DNA of 48,860 bases from an uncultured Oscillospiraceae bacterium (lineage in GTDB: Bacteria > Bacillota > Clostridia > Oscillospirales > Oscillospiraceae), in contig CAJUOT010000017.1 in the NCBI GenBank assembly GCA_910588135.1, positions 1 through 48,860 of the forward strand. Reading direction: 5' to 3'. The position numbers and the translations under genes were made by a program. The notes beneath the pieces are model-generated. The model made no database searches, was not told the DNA's origin, and worked only from the letters and a program-made list of their open reading frames with translations. Shown here one piece after another: positions 15,052 to 22,559 of the stretch (positions are counted from its first letter, which is position 1; each line of letters begins with the position of its first letter).

Positions 15052-15423
15052 ATGAGCAAATTTTTGGACCAGATGCTCCGCCCGGAGGCGGAGGACGTGC
15101 AGCGGAACCTGCCCACCGCCCGGTATGAGGTGAAGCGGCTGAGCCGCGCCCTGGGGGAGCCGGTGGCGCTGGAGCTGCGGGCGCTGCCCTACGGCAGGGC
15201 TCAGGAGCTGCGGGAGATGGAGCGGGATCAGGAGGTGCACATCCTGCTGGCCGGGTGCGAGGAGCTGAAGGACGAGGCCCTGCGCGCCAAGTTCGGCGGC
15301 GTCACGCCGGCGGAGACGGTGAAGGCCATGCTGCTGCCCGGGGAGATCGTGGAGCTGTCCCGGGCGGTGGAGCGGCTCTCCGGCTACCGGCAGAACACCA
15401 TCCGCGAGATAAAAAACGGCTAG
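15052..15423 (+). CDS. tail assembly chaperone, short form (XkdN/G-like)
   Basis: 123 residues from ATG 15052, charged and helical (MSKFLDQMLRPEAEDVQRNLPTARYEVKRLSRALGE...), fitting the XkdN tail assembly chaperone family located before the tape measure gene. The zero frame ends in ...REIKNG and TAG at 15421-15423. The preceding A-AAA-AAC heptamer (15411-15417) allows a -1 shift to a longer product. It keeps the tape measure protein soluble during tail assembly. Confidence 0.85.
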   Translation: MSKFLDQMLRPEAEDVQRNLPTARYEVKRLSRALGEPVALELRALPYGRAQELREMERDQEVHILLAGCEELKDEALRAKFGGVTPAETVKAMLLPGEIVELSRAVERLSGYRQNTIREIKNG

Positions 15424-15581
15424 AGGAGGGCAGCGACCCGGAATTGTCCCTCCTGTGGTGGCTGTTCCGCCACAAAGGCGTGATGCCCTGGACGGCGTAT
15501 GAGGCCCTGCGCCGCCCGGGGTGCCGGGAGCTGACCTGGGCCTTCGCCAGCCGCGAGTGCGACGGCTGGGCGGAACAATAA
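15052..15581 (+). CDS. tail assembly chaperone, frameshifted long form (GT-like)
   Basis: A -1 shift at A-AAA-AAC (15411-15417) would continue with RLEEGSDPELSLLWWLFRHKGVMPWTAYEALRRPG... to TAA 15579-15581, adding 54 residues. The extension has no start or ribosome binding site of its own and has the tryptophan-rich look of T-domain extensions. Lambda gpG/gpGT and many tail operons use such a programmed shift to set the ratio of two chaperone forms. The product itself is inferred. Confidence 0.8.
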
Positions 15582-15604
15582 CGCCGCCCCCGGAGGGGGC
15601 GGCG
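15582..15604. terminator. GGA-loop hairpin, probable end of the brnTA unit
   Basis: CGCCGCCCCC and GGGGGCGGCG pair around GGA between the chaperone stop and the brnA stop. The minus-strand side continues TTATTGTTC, a weak U-rich tail. It could also lie in the late phage transcript, which must read through it. Confidence 0.5.
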
Positions 15605-15609
15605 GGGAA

Positions 15610-15819
15610 TCACTGCCAGGACATCTGAAGCCGGCGGCCATTGGCCGCGCAGTCCCGCAGGTAGAGGTTGATCAGGGTCTGATAGGGAAGCCCGGATTCC
15701 GCAGACTGCGCCTTGAAGTAGTCGATGATCTCCGCATCCAGGTTGATCGTGACCTGCTTTTTCAGCCGGTCGGCATAGGGGTTTTTCCTGGCGTTGGAAA
15801 AATCGTATTCATCTTTCAT
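15610..15819 (-). CDS. brnA: BrnA-type antitoxin
   Basis: 69 residues from ATG 15819, with GGGGAGGTGG 5-14 bases upstream. The sequence KKQVTINLDAEIIDYFKAQSAESGLPYQTLINLYLRDCA is a ribbon-helix-helix DNA-binding domain typical of BrnA. It neutralises BrnT and represses the operon. The start overlaps the end of the toxin gene by 11 bases, giving the toxin-first order usual for brnTA. The likely operator is at 16110-16128. Confidence 0.85.
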   Translation of the reverse strand: MKDEYDFSNARKNPYADRLKKQVTINLDAEIIDYFKAQSAESGLPYQTLINLYLRDCAANGRRLQMSWQ

Positions 15820-16111
15820 CTGTTCCACCTCCCCAGTAATACGCTGATTCTGTTTTGGTCGCTTTTCGCGCGGAGATGATGCGGATCACCGTCTCCGACG
15901 CCCGGGCGCAGTGGCAGACCACGAGCAGATTGGCCCGATTGCTCAGGCCGAGAATGATAAAGCGCTCCTCCTCCTGTGAGTGCTCGGGGTCATCAATCAC
16001 CAGCGCGGCGCTGTCGTAAAACACGGTCTGGGCCTCGGCAAAGGACACCTGATGCTTGCGGCGGTTGATGCGGTCTTTGTTTTCGTCCCACTCAAAGTTT
16101 ATCCCGTTCAT
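15809..16111 (-). CDS. brnT: BrnT-type ribonuclease toxin
   Basis: 100 residues from ATG 16111. The family pattern is clear: FEWDENKDRINRRKHQVSFAEAQTVFYD, then RFIILGLSNRANLLVVCHCARASETVIRIISARKATKTE. BrnT is a RelE-fold mRNA-cleaving toxin. The promoter -10 ends only 6 bases before the ATG, so the mRNA is probably leaderless or nearly so; no Shine-Dalgarno sequence is visible. The unit lies antisense between the tail chaperone and tape measure genes and probably stabilises the prophage. Confidence 0.88.
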   Translation of the reverse strand: MNGINFEWDENKDRINRRKHQVSFAEAQTVFYDSAALVIDDPEHSQEEERFIILGLSNRANLLVVCHCARASETVIRIISARKATKTESAYYWGGGTDER

Positions 16112-16128
16112 AATTATATTATAATTAT
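16110..16128. promoter_or_regulatory. operator-like palindrome of brnTA
   Basis: ATAATTATATTATAATTAT is a perfect palindrome with 9-bp arms around one base. It covers the -10 box, the expected transcription start and the first bases of the toxin ATG, the expected place for BrnA binding. Confidence 0.7.
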
Positions 16129-16146
16129 CCCCGCTGTGTTTGTCAA
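16118..16146 (-). promoter_or_regulatory. brnTA promoter
   Basis: On the minus strand TTGACA (16146-16141), 17 bases, TATAAT (16123-16118): both hexamers are consensus with ideal spacing. It follows directly on the terminator of the preceding minus-strand gene. Confidence 0.85.
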
Positions 16147-16147
16147 C

Positions 16148-16177
16148 AAAAAAACGCCGCCCCCAGGAGGGGCGGCG
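16148..16177 (-). terminator. terminator of the 16201-16398 gene
   Basis: CGCCGCCCC and GGGGCGGCG with loop CAGGA; the A-run at 16148-16154 becomes a seven-base U-run on the minus strand. The last T bases abut the -35 of the brnTA promoter. Confidence 0.8.
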
Positions 16178-16200
16178 GGGAACCGGCCAAGTGCTTTCCG

Positions 16201-16398
16201 TTAAACGAGTGCAAATACCGGGGCCACCATAATAAGCGTGCCTAGAATCAGGCAGATCAGACCGCCCAAAGTCTTTCCGCGGCACAAATCCATCCATGTT
16301 CCAGTGCGGGTGGGAGAAAACAGATCATTATACACGAGAATGCCGCCAATACCCATGAGCAGGAGACCAAAGATGACCTGAAATACAAAGGGGTTCAT
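16201..16398 (-). CDS. small membrane protein, 65 aa
   Basis: Two membrane helices (about residues 5-24, VFQVIFGLLLMGIGGILVY, and 44-64, LGGLICLILGTLIMVAPVFAL) are joined by a polar loop. ATG 16398 is preceded by AGGCGGTG. It has its own promoter and terminator and shares the antisense cassette with brnTA. It may be a superinfection-exclusion or other lysogenic-conversion protein; there is no direct evidence for either. Confidence 0.7.
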   Translation of the reverse strand: MNPFVFQVIFGLLLMGIGGILVYNDLFSPTRTGTWMDLCRGKTLGGLICLILGTLIMVAPVFALV

Positions 16399-16430
16399 CG
16401 GCGCACCGCCTTTCTGATGATTACATCTTT

Positions 16431-16458
16431 AGTATACCAGAAAGTATAGCAATGTCAA
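16431..16458 (-). promoter_or_regulatory. promoter of the 16201-16398 gene
   Basis: TTGACA (16458-16453), 16-base spacer, TATACT (16436-16431) on the minus strand. It overlaps the region just upstream of the tape measure start. Confidence 0.75.
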
Positions 16459-16469
16459 GGAGAAACGCC

Positions 16470-18665
16470 ATGCCAAAAGAGAGCCTAAATCTATATATTG
16501 ACATTCGGAGCGGCAGCTCCGAACGGACGCTGACATCGCTGGCAGATAAGACCCGCGCATTGGACAAAGAGACCCAATTGCTCCAACAAGCTACGGATGG
16601 TCTGGCCAAGGCCAATGAGTCATTGCTAAAAGAGCAGACCAGGCTGCAGTCGGAGTTAAGGTCATCCCAGAAGGTGGTCAACGATCTGCAAAAAGCCTAT
16701 GACGAATATGGCGACGAAATGATGAAGCTGGATTTGGATCAGGCGATCGCAAACCACTCTAAACTGAAAGAAGAATTAACGGAGGTAAATGCCCAGCTTG
16801 GGTCAAATCAGAAAACCTACAAGGAGTATCTGGAGGTGGTGCGCAAAGGGGAAGCGGGCGGTGGCCTGCGCAGCACCTTGTCCGGGGCCAGCGATTTTGC
16901 AAAAGGGCATTTTTATTCCGAGCTGATGAAACCGCTTTTTAGTGCGGGAGGCGAGTTTGCGGAGGCTCTTTTAACCAGCGCCATCGGCATACCGGAAGCG
17001 TCGCTGATTTCAGGTATAGCGAGCAACGCTCTTTCGGGTGCCGGCGCCGGCGCGATGTTCGGGCTTCCTGGAATTGCCATTGGAACTGCGCTGGGCGGGG
17101 CGTCCGGTCTGATTTCCGGCGGCACAAAAATCTTTGAGGCCAAGGACGACGCCTTCAAGGACTACTACGGCGGGCTGTACGAGGACGTGAAGAACCGGTC
17201 GGGGGAGATGGTGGAGGCGGGCACATCGCTGGCGTCTACCAGGGAGACCAACCGAATTTCCTTTACTACGTTGTTTGATGGCGATGAGGACAGAGCGCGA
17301 GGCTATTTGGAAGAGCTGACCGACATGGCAAACTCTACGCCGTTTCTCTATGACGACCTGGTTTCCATGAGCAAGACCTTGGCCACCTATGGCTATGACG
17401 ACAGCAACATCCTGCCCCTGCTCCAGACTATTGGAGATACCGGGGCAGCCCTGGGCATGAGCACCAGTGACATGAACGCTGTGGCCCAGGCTTTGGGCCG
17501 GATGAAGTCCAGCGACAGAGCCACGCGGGAGTGGCTGGATATCCTCAACGACCGGGGGATTGGGGCGGTAAGTATGCTGGCCGACGCTTACGGTGTGAGC
17601 CAGAAAGATATGTACGGAAAAATCTCAAAGGGCGAAATCTCCGGCACCGATGCAGTGGAGATCATCACGGCGGCGCTGGCCCGGGATAAAAAAGACGGCG
17701 GCTTCGCGGGTTCCATGGCGGAACAGAGCCAGACCTTCGCGGGTATCTCCTCCACACTGGAAGGGCTGCAGCAGAACCTGAACGCCCTGGGCGGCGAGGG
17801 GTACAACACCTTGCGCCAAAGCGGTAAAGAGGCTGAGGTACATGCGCTGAGCGGCGATTTAGGCGACGCCATTGGCGAGATCAACGCCATCATAGGCGAG
17901 AACCAGGCCCGGAAGGAAAACCTCCAGGAGCAGTATATGAGGGAGGTACAGGAGGCCGTGCTCGAGGGGAAGCACGGGGAGCTGTGGGACAAGCTCAGCC
18001 AGGAGCAGCAGGACGACCTGTCCCAAATGGGGCAGGCGTATGCGCAGGCAAAGCAGCGGTATGAGGAGAGCGGACACACCGACTGGGAGGCTGGGGCGGA
18101 GATAGAAAAGCTCTACGAGGCGACGCTTGCGGCGGGAGAATCGTATTTTGCGAACAGCGCAGAAGCCGCCATGCTCAATGACAAGGAAATTGAGGAGATC
18201 GCCCTGATCCGGGAAAATACGGCGGGGCTGCTGGAGGCCGCCCAGAACATCTACCGCCAGACCCAGGAGCTGAGCAAGGGGTATATGCCGGTGGTGCTGA
18301 CAGACGGGAAGACGCTCATCCCGGAGCAGGCCTACCCGTCCCGGAAGGACTACGCCCAGCGGAACCGGAAGGAGCTCCCGGGCTCCGGCGGGCTCGCCTC
18401 GCCCCGGCAGGCCTACCAGCGCAGGAGCCACGCCTTCGGCCTGGAGCGGGTGCCCTATGACGAGTACCCGGCGCTGCTGCACCGGGACGAGCGGGTGCTC
18501 ACCGCCGCCGAGGCCCGCTCACAGGACGGGGGGCGGGGGAGCACAACCAACCTCACCGTCACGGGGAACAGTTTCATGGGCGTGGGGGAGGAGCTGGCGG
18601 ACCAGCTCTTTGAAATCATCGCGCGGAAGCTGGAACAGGCGGCGGTGGCGGCGGCGCCGAAATAG
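16470..18665 (+). CDS. tape measure protein
   Basis: 731 residues from ATG 16470, which has AAGGAG upstream; an ATG at 16452 is in frame but overlaps the ribosome binding site. Residues 20-140 are coiled coil, 175-235 are hydrophobic and Gly/Ala-rich, and about 260-430 carry the tape-measure domain (NRISFTTLFDGDEDRARGYLEELTDMANSTPF..., DILNDRGIGAVSMLADAYG). The C-terminal HAFGLERVPYDEYPALLHRDERVLTAAEA is typical of Clostridia phages. It sets tail length and is injected with the DNA. GC content is lower in the first third than around it. Confidence 0.9.
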   Translation: MPKESLNLYIDIRSGSSERTLTSLADKTRALDKETQLLQQATDGLAKANESLLKEQTRLQSELRSSQKVVNDLQKAYDEYGDEMMKLDLDQAIANHSKLKEELTEVNAQLGSNQKTYKEYLEVVRKGEAGGGLRSTLSGASDFAKGHFYSELMKPLFSAGGEFAEALLTSAIGIPEASLISGIASNALSGAGAGAMFGLPGIAIGTALGGASGLISGGTKIFEAKDDAFKDYYGGLYEDVKNRSGEMVEAGTSLASTRETNRISFTTLFDGDEDRARGYLEELTDMANSTPFLYDDLVSMSKTLATYGYDDSNILPLLQTIGDTGAALGMSTSDMNAVAQALGRMKSSDRATREWLDILNDRGIGAVSMLADAYGVSQKDMYGKISKGEISGTDAVEIITAALARDKKDGGFAGSMAEQSQTFAGISSTLEGLQQNLNALGGEGYNTLRQSGKEAEVHALSGDLGDAIGEINAIIGENQARKENLQEQYMREVQEAVLEGKHGELWDKLSQEQQDDLSQMGQAYAQAKQRYEESGHTDWEAGAEIEKLYEATLAAGESYFANSAEAAMLNDKEIEEIALIRENTAGLLEAAQNIYRQTQELSKGYMPVVLTDGKTLIPEQAYPSRKDYAQRNRKELPGSGGLASPRQAYQRRSHAFGLERVPYDEYPALLHRDERVLTAAEARSQDGGRGSTTNLTVTGNSFMGVGEELADQLFEIIARKLEQAAVAAAPK

Positions 18666-18708
18666 AAGCGCGGAGGAGCGGACAGCGAGAGAGCTTGGAG
18701 CGGAGCGA

Positions 18709-18753
18709 AAGCAAAAGCCCAGGGGCCGCCACAGGCGGGACCGGGTTTTGCTT
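18709..18753. repeat. nested-hairpin element, possible copy
   Basis: Arms AAGCAAAA (18709-18716) and TTTTGCTT (18746-18753) flank an inner GGCCGCC-ACA-GGCGG hairpin. Surrounding AGCGGAGCGAAAG-type sequence and a nearby GCAGCGTGAC resemble the element at 33236-33298. The relationship is weaker than between the other two copies. Confidence 0.35.
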
Positions 18754-18801
18754 GAGACGCAGCGAAAGCGAGCGAGCGTCCTGGCCGCTCCGCAGCGTGA
18801 C

Positions 18802-18831
18802 AAAAAAGGGCGCCGGATAGCCCCGGCGCCC
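18802..18831 (-). terminator. terminator of the 18834-18959 gene
   Basis: GGGCGCCGG (18808-18816) and CCGGCGCCC (18823-18831); the A-run at 18802-18807 gives a U-run on the minus strand. Confidence 0.75.
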
Positions 18832-18833
18832 GG

Positions 18834-18959
18834 TCAATCTTCTTTTTTCGGCCTGTACTGCTCGTCGCCGCTCTCCACGTACTTGATCAGATCAATGATC
18901 TGCTCCGCAGTCCATCCAGCACTTTGCAGCGCCTCAATCAGCCGGAAATTTTCCTGCAT
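18834..18959 (-). CDS. small antisense hypothetical protein, 41 aa
   Basis: ATG 18959 (MQENFRLIEALQSAGWTAEQIIDLIKYVESGDEQYRPKKED), with GAAAGGGGTG further upstream; an in-frame GTG six bases earlier is possible. It is helical and acidic with a short charged tail. It has its own terminator and lies antisense between the tape measure and LysM genes. It resembles in size and placement the pair at 24211-24546. Function unknown. Confidence 0.6.
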   Translation of the reverse strand: MQENFRLIEALQSAGWTAEQIIDLIKYVESGDEQYRPKKED

Positions 18960-19027
18960 ATTCACCGCGTTCACCCCTTTCTACAGACAGTATAACACAG
19001 GCGGAGGAAAAGTACAAGGAGGGTTTT

Positions 19028-19951
19028 ATGGAGCGCGTCATCATCCTGAAGAACACGGACACCGGACAGGCGCTCACCCTGCCGGTGACGCCCAAGAGCT
19101 ATCCCATGGAGGCGGGGCGGGCGGTGGAGCGGCTGGACATGGCCCAGACCGGGCAGATCGCCCTGCCGGGGCTCCGGGGCCTGTTTGCCGGGACGCTGGA
19201 GTTTATGCTCCCCGCCCGGGCCTATCCCTTTCTCACCGCCGGGGCGAAAGCCGAGCCGTCCTGCTATATCGAGCCGCTCACCGCCTGGAGCCGGGACGCC
19301 AGCGTGTGCCGGTACATCGTCACCGGCGCGGGGGTGAATATCCCGGTGCTGCTGGGCCCGCTGGAATACGGCGAGGGGGACGGCACCAACGACGTATCCT
19401 GCAAGCTGCCGCTGTATGAGTACCGCTATCTGGACGAGGCGAAGGTGGAGCAGGCCACCCAGAACAGCGGCAGGCCCGTGGAGACCCCGCCCCAGACGGC
19501 GGGGAGCTATATGGTGGTCAAGGGGGACAGCCTGTGGGCCATCTGCAGGAAGTTCTACGGCGACGGCTCCCTGGCCTGCAAGCTGGCCACCGCCAACGGC
19601 ATCAAAAATCCCAACCTGATCTACCCCGGCCAGGTGCTCACCCTGCCGGACAGGGGGGCGCTGGCGGGATACGCGGCCACCCCGGCCCCCGCCGCCCCCA
19701 GGGCGGGGAGCGCGTCGGGCAAAGGCTCCGCCGGGGCGGGAACTTCCGGTTCGTCAACACCGCTGGGGCTGGCGGATCGTCTGGCCCCCCAGGCGGCGGC
19801 CCGGGCCCGGGCGGCGGTGGACCGGCATATTGCAAAAGAGGACGTGCGCGCGGCCATCGGGCTCAAGGCGGGCCAGACCGTCCAGGCGGCGGTGCAGGCG
19901 GCCCTTGGAAAAAATAAAAAGACCACCGGGGAGGCCCCCCAATGTCATTAG
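19028..19951 (+). CDS. LysM-containing tail protein (XkdP-like)
   Basis: 307 residues from ATG 19028 with AAGGAGG upstream. The N-terminal half (ILKNTDTGQALTLPVTPKSYPMEAGRAVERLDMAQTGQIALPG) matches PBSX XkdP/YqbP-like tail proteins. A LysM repeat follows (about 160-210: YMVVKGDSLWAICRKFYGDGSLACKLATANGIKNPNLIYPGQVLTLP). The C-terminal 90 residues are Ala/Gly/Pro-rich. It is a baseplate hub component thought to contact peptidoglycan. Confidence 0.88.
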   Translation: MERVIILKNTDTGQALTLPVTPKSYPMEAGRAVERLDMAQTGQIALPGLRGLFAGTLEFMLPARAYPFLTAGAKAEPSCYIEPLTAWSRDASVCRYIVTGAGVNIPVLLGPLEYGEGDGTNDVSCKLPLYEYRYLDEAKVEQATQNSGRPVETPPQTAGSYMVVKGDSLWAICRKFYGDGSLACKLATANGIKNPNLIYPGQVLTLPDRGALAGYAATPAPAAPRAGSASGKGSAGAGTSGSSTPLGLADRLAPQAAARARAAVDRHIAKEDVRAAIGLKAGQTVQAAVQAALGKNKKTTGEAPQCH

Positions 19952-19975
19952 TTTAAGCCCGGAAAAGCCGAATGC

Positions 19976-20011
19976 AAAAACTCCCGTCTGTGTGAACAGG
20001 CGGGAGTTTTT
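19976..20011. terminator. terminator after the LysM protein gene
   Basis: AAAAACTCCCG and CGGGAGTTTTT form a stem with flanking A and T runs, active in principle in both directions. It would separate the upstream tail genes from the S-layer gene. Confidence 0.75.
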
Positions 20012-20032
20012 GCGAAAATTATGGAATAGCTC

Positions 20033-20061
20033 TTGCAATTTTGCGCGGTATCGGGTAAAAT
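20033..20061 (+). promoter_or_regulatory. candidate promoter upstream of the S-layer gene
   Basis: TTGCAA, 17 bases, TAAAAT. It follows the 19976-20011 terminator and would give a leader of about 300 bases containing three hairpins. Confidence 0.45.
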
Positions 20062-20174
20062 CGACAGTGGAAACATAATTAGCGGCGGAACAAGGCGGGT
20101 TGCCGCCCGCCTTGTTCCGATGAAGAGTGTGCTACCCACTCAACACCACAGTCATAGACTGTACCGTATTGTCC

Positions 20175-20203
20175 ATTATACCGTCCCTATCGCAAATTTT
20201 CAA
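20175..20203 (-). promoter_or_regulatory. minus-strand promoter in the S-layer leader
   Basis: TTGAAA (20203-20198), 17 bases, TATAAT (20180-20175) on the minus strand. The transcript would start near 20168 and meet the 20086-20119 hairpin after about 50 bases; only a 7-codon ORF is visible, so a small RNA is more likely. Confidence 0.5.
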
Positions 20204-20255
20204 GAGGGGAACAGGTGGAAATGGCTTCGGTGTTTCGCTTTGGTTGAATAATCAG

Positions 20256-20289
20256 GCGGTGTTGAGTTATACGCTCAACACCGCTTTTT
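20256..20289 (+). terminator. strong terminator in the leader of the S-layer gene
   Basis: GCGGTGTTGAG (20256-20266) and CTCAACACCGC (20274-20284), followed by TTTTT. Confidence 0.85.
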
Positions 20290-20373
20290 GTGTTTCCGGC
20301 GGCCGGTCGGGGCGGGTAATGCTCACCACCCGCCCCGGACGGTCAGCACGGAAAACAGAAGGAGAGAGCATAT

Positions 20374-21981
20374 ATGAAAAAACGGTTACTATCCCTATTC
20401 CTGGCGCTTGCCCTGACTATAGGGCTGGCGGTTCCGACGTTTGCGGCGGACACTACCGTAACTGAGCAGATGAAAACAGCCCTTCTCACCTACACGATTG
20501 GGGGGCACACCTTTGAAAGCTTTGGCGGGATTGGTACGGATTCTCCATGGAAGCTGACCTATCCGGATTATGACGGCGAGTACGATGAGGTCAATGGGAC
20601 ATGGAAAGAAATTGTGGAGAGCTACAACGGTTACTACGCCATACGTCAAGACACGGTGTTCACAGTGACAAATACCGCGCCCGCAAACCAAAACAACTTC
20701 ATCCGGGTATATATAAGCTTCTATGAGAAAGACGGTGACGGCACATACTGGGATGACCAGTATCCGCACAGTTCGTATCTGACCAGAAGCGGCGAAATTA
20801 TCAGCGATTACATGAGCCCGGATAGTTTTGGCGGTCTGGTAGAGGTAAAACCGGGTGAATCGTTCCAGTTCAAGCTGGGATCTGATGCGGATGTGATTTA
20901 CAAGGTAAGCTTATGGAAATGGGATATGGATCACGCCCAGACGGTAACAGACGATTGGGGGAATAGCTACGAAGAAGCCCCATATTATTACAAATGGGCC
21001 ATGTTCAAAGTGGACAACGCCGCCGTGGACAGCTATTTGGCGGGAGAAAATCCCTCTGACCCGTCCAATCCCCCCGTGCCCAGCAATCCGGACAATCCCA
21101 CTGAACAGCCCACGACACCGCCCACCAACGCGGACAGCTTCCCCTATTCCATCCCCGGCGCCCCGGACTTCCTGCGCCTTTCCGTCCAGCCCATTGGCTC
21201 CTATCAGACAGATGTTTATGACACCGACATTGGCGGTGAAAAGGCGGTCACAGTCTATCACTTCCCGGTCGGTACAAAGCTGGGCCTGACGGCGGAAGGT
21301 GTCAATAAAGGCTATACTATCGCCAACGTGTCCTCGGGCAGTCTGGGAGACTGGGACAGGACGGAATATACCATCACCAAAGGCAGTTTGCTTGAGCAAT
21401 GGTTTATGGTTTCTTCCCCGGATGACCCGGAGGGCTTCATCGTCTATATCCACCCAATCAACACAAATACGGCCTTCCAGGATGTGAAGGCGGGCGCGTA
21501 TTATGAAAATGCGGTCAAATGGGCGGTGAAGTACGGTATTACCAACGGCACCAGCGCTACCTCCTTCACGCCTGAAAAAACCTGTTCCAACGCCGAAATC
21601 CTGACCATGCTGTACCGGGTCTTTGACTGGATGATTGTGTCGGAGGACAACCCTTTTAGCGACGTGAAACCGAGCGATTACTATTATGAAGCCGCGCGGT
21701 GGGCCGCAGAATATGGCATTGTATCTGGCACCACCTTCGACCCGGACAAGCCCTGCACCCGCGCCATGACGATGACCTATATCTGGAAAGCTATGGACAG
21801 CCCGGATGTTGACAACCCTGCCAGCTTTACCGACGTACCCGGCGGCGCGGACTATGCCAAAGCGGTAGCCTGGGCGGTGGAGGAAGGAGTGACCAACGGT
21901 ACAAGTTCCACCACGTTCAGTCCCAACGACACCTGCACGCGGGGGCAAATCGCCACTTTCTTGTACCGCGCGTTGGGGTAA
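20374..21981 (+). CDS. secreted protein with three SLH domains
   Basis: 535 residues with a signal peptide (MKKRLLSLFLALALTIGLAVPTFA, cleavage after AFAA-like). The N-terminal domain (30-210) is unrecognised. A Pro/Ser/Asn linker (about 225-250) precedes a beta-rich domain, then three S-layer-homology repeats (about 370-535: FQDVKAGAYYENAVKWAVKYGITNG, FSDVKPSDYYYEAARWAAEYGIVSG, FTDVPGGADYAKAVAWAVEEGVTNG). SLH domains anchor proteins to secondary cell-wall polymers. Lying inside the tail operon with its own leader, it is probably a lysogenic-conversion gene that alters the host surface; it is not an obvious virion part. AAGGAGAGAG precedes the start. Confidence 0.9.
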   Translation: MKKRLLSLFLALALTIGLAVPTFAADTTVTEQMKTALLTYTIGGHTFESFGGIGTDSPWKLTYPDYDGEYDEVNGTWKEIVESYNGYYAIRQDTVFTVTNTAPANQNNFIRVYISFYEKDGDGTYWDDQYPHSSYLTRSGEIISDYMSPDSFGGLVEVKPGESFQFKLGSDADVIYKVSLWKWDMDHAQTVTDDWGNSYEEAPYYYKWAMFKVDNAAVDSYLAGENPSDPSNPPVPSNPDNPTEQPTTPPTNADSFPYSIPGAPDFLRLSVQPIGSYQTDVYDTDIGGEKAVTVYHFPVGTKLGLTAEGVNKGYTIANVSSGSLGDWDRTEYTITKGSLLEQWFMVSSPDDPEGFIVYIHPINTNTAFQDVKAGAYYENAVKWAVKYGITNGTSATSFTPEKTCSNAEILTMLYRVFDWMIVSEDNPFSDVKPSDYYYEAARWAAEYGIVSGTTFDPDKPCTRAMTMTYIWKAMDSPDVDNPASFTDVPGGADYAKAVAWAVEEGVTNGTSSTTFSPNDTCTRGQIATFLYRALG

Positions 21982-22520
21982 TAACGTAAAATCACAACTT
22001 GTCCCCGCCCTGTCCCAAAAATCAAGGGTAGGTTGGGGAATTGGGCCGAAAGCAAGAATTTCAACATCTCCCCGCAACGCCCTAAAAATCAGGGGCAAAG
22101 GGCAAAATATCAAAAAGCGGCAAATTTCAACTTGTCCGTAAGATGTTGAAGAAATGCGCAGAAAACCTCATTTTATGCGAAACTGGGAGAAAAAGGTTAA
22201 ATACTTTGTGTTTCATCTGATTTTTACCGAATGCAAAACCGCCCCGCTATTTATTTGTAAAACTTTTCCTTTTTATGCCGTTCTGAAAGAAATTTGAATC
22301 AGTTTTTGAGCTTGTTGACAATTTGGCAGGAGCGTCATTTCCTCTCATATTTTCAAGTTCCGGTAAAATAGTAAGACATTCAAGCGGCTTGTTGATAAAT
22401 CACGGTATGCGTTCGTTTTCAAGCCCGGTTTCGGCCTTGATGGGATAGGGGACACAAAATTTTTTAAAAATCGGGCGGTTCAAGGCCGGTTTTCCGGCAA
22501 AAATTTTTTAGGACAAGGGG
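21982..22520. other. A/T-richer non-coding stretch with diverged repeats
   Basis: No gene is supported. Two related segments, 21992-22028 and 22061-22095, share a TCCCCGC...CCnAAAAATCA-GGG pattern with a period near 68 bases, and CAACTTGTCC recurs near 22127. Base composition is much lower in GC than in the tail genes, so the stretch probably arrived with the IS element or the S-layer gene. Confidence 0.4.
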
Positions 22521-22558
22521 CAGGGGCCGAATAGGAAATACGGCCCCTGTTCTTTTTT
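22521..22558 (+). terminator. terminator next to the transposase gene
   Basis: CAGGGGCCG and CGGCCCCTG with an 11-base loop, then TTCTTTTTTG. It lies immediately left of the transposase stop and faces into the IS. Confidence 0.75.
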
Positions 22559-22559
22559 G

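Larger units (their letters stand above)
20062..20373. other. structured leader region before the S-layer gene; possible small RNA
   Basis: No gene is supported. A perfect 14-bp hairpin lies at 20086-20119 (CGGAACAAGGCGGG and CCCGCCTTGTTCCG), a terminator at 20256-20289, and a hairpin at 20309-20336 (GGGGCGGGT and ACCCGCCCC). CTCAACACC at 20139-20147 could pair with GGTGTTGAG in the terminator's left arm, so an attenuator is conceivable. A consensus-like promoter on the opposite strand points away from the S-layer gene. Confidence 0.4.
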
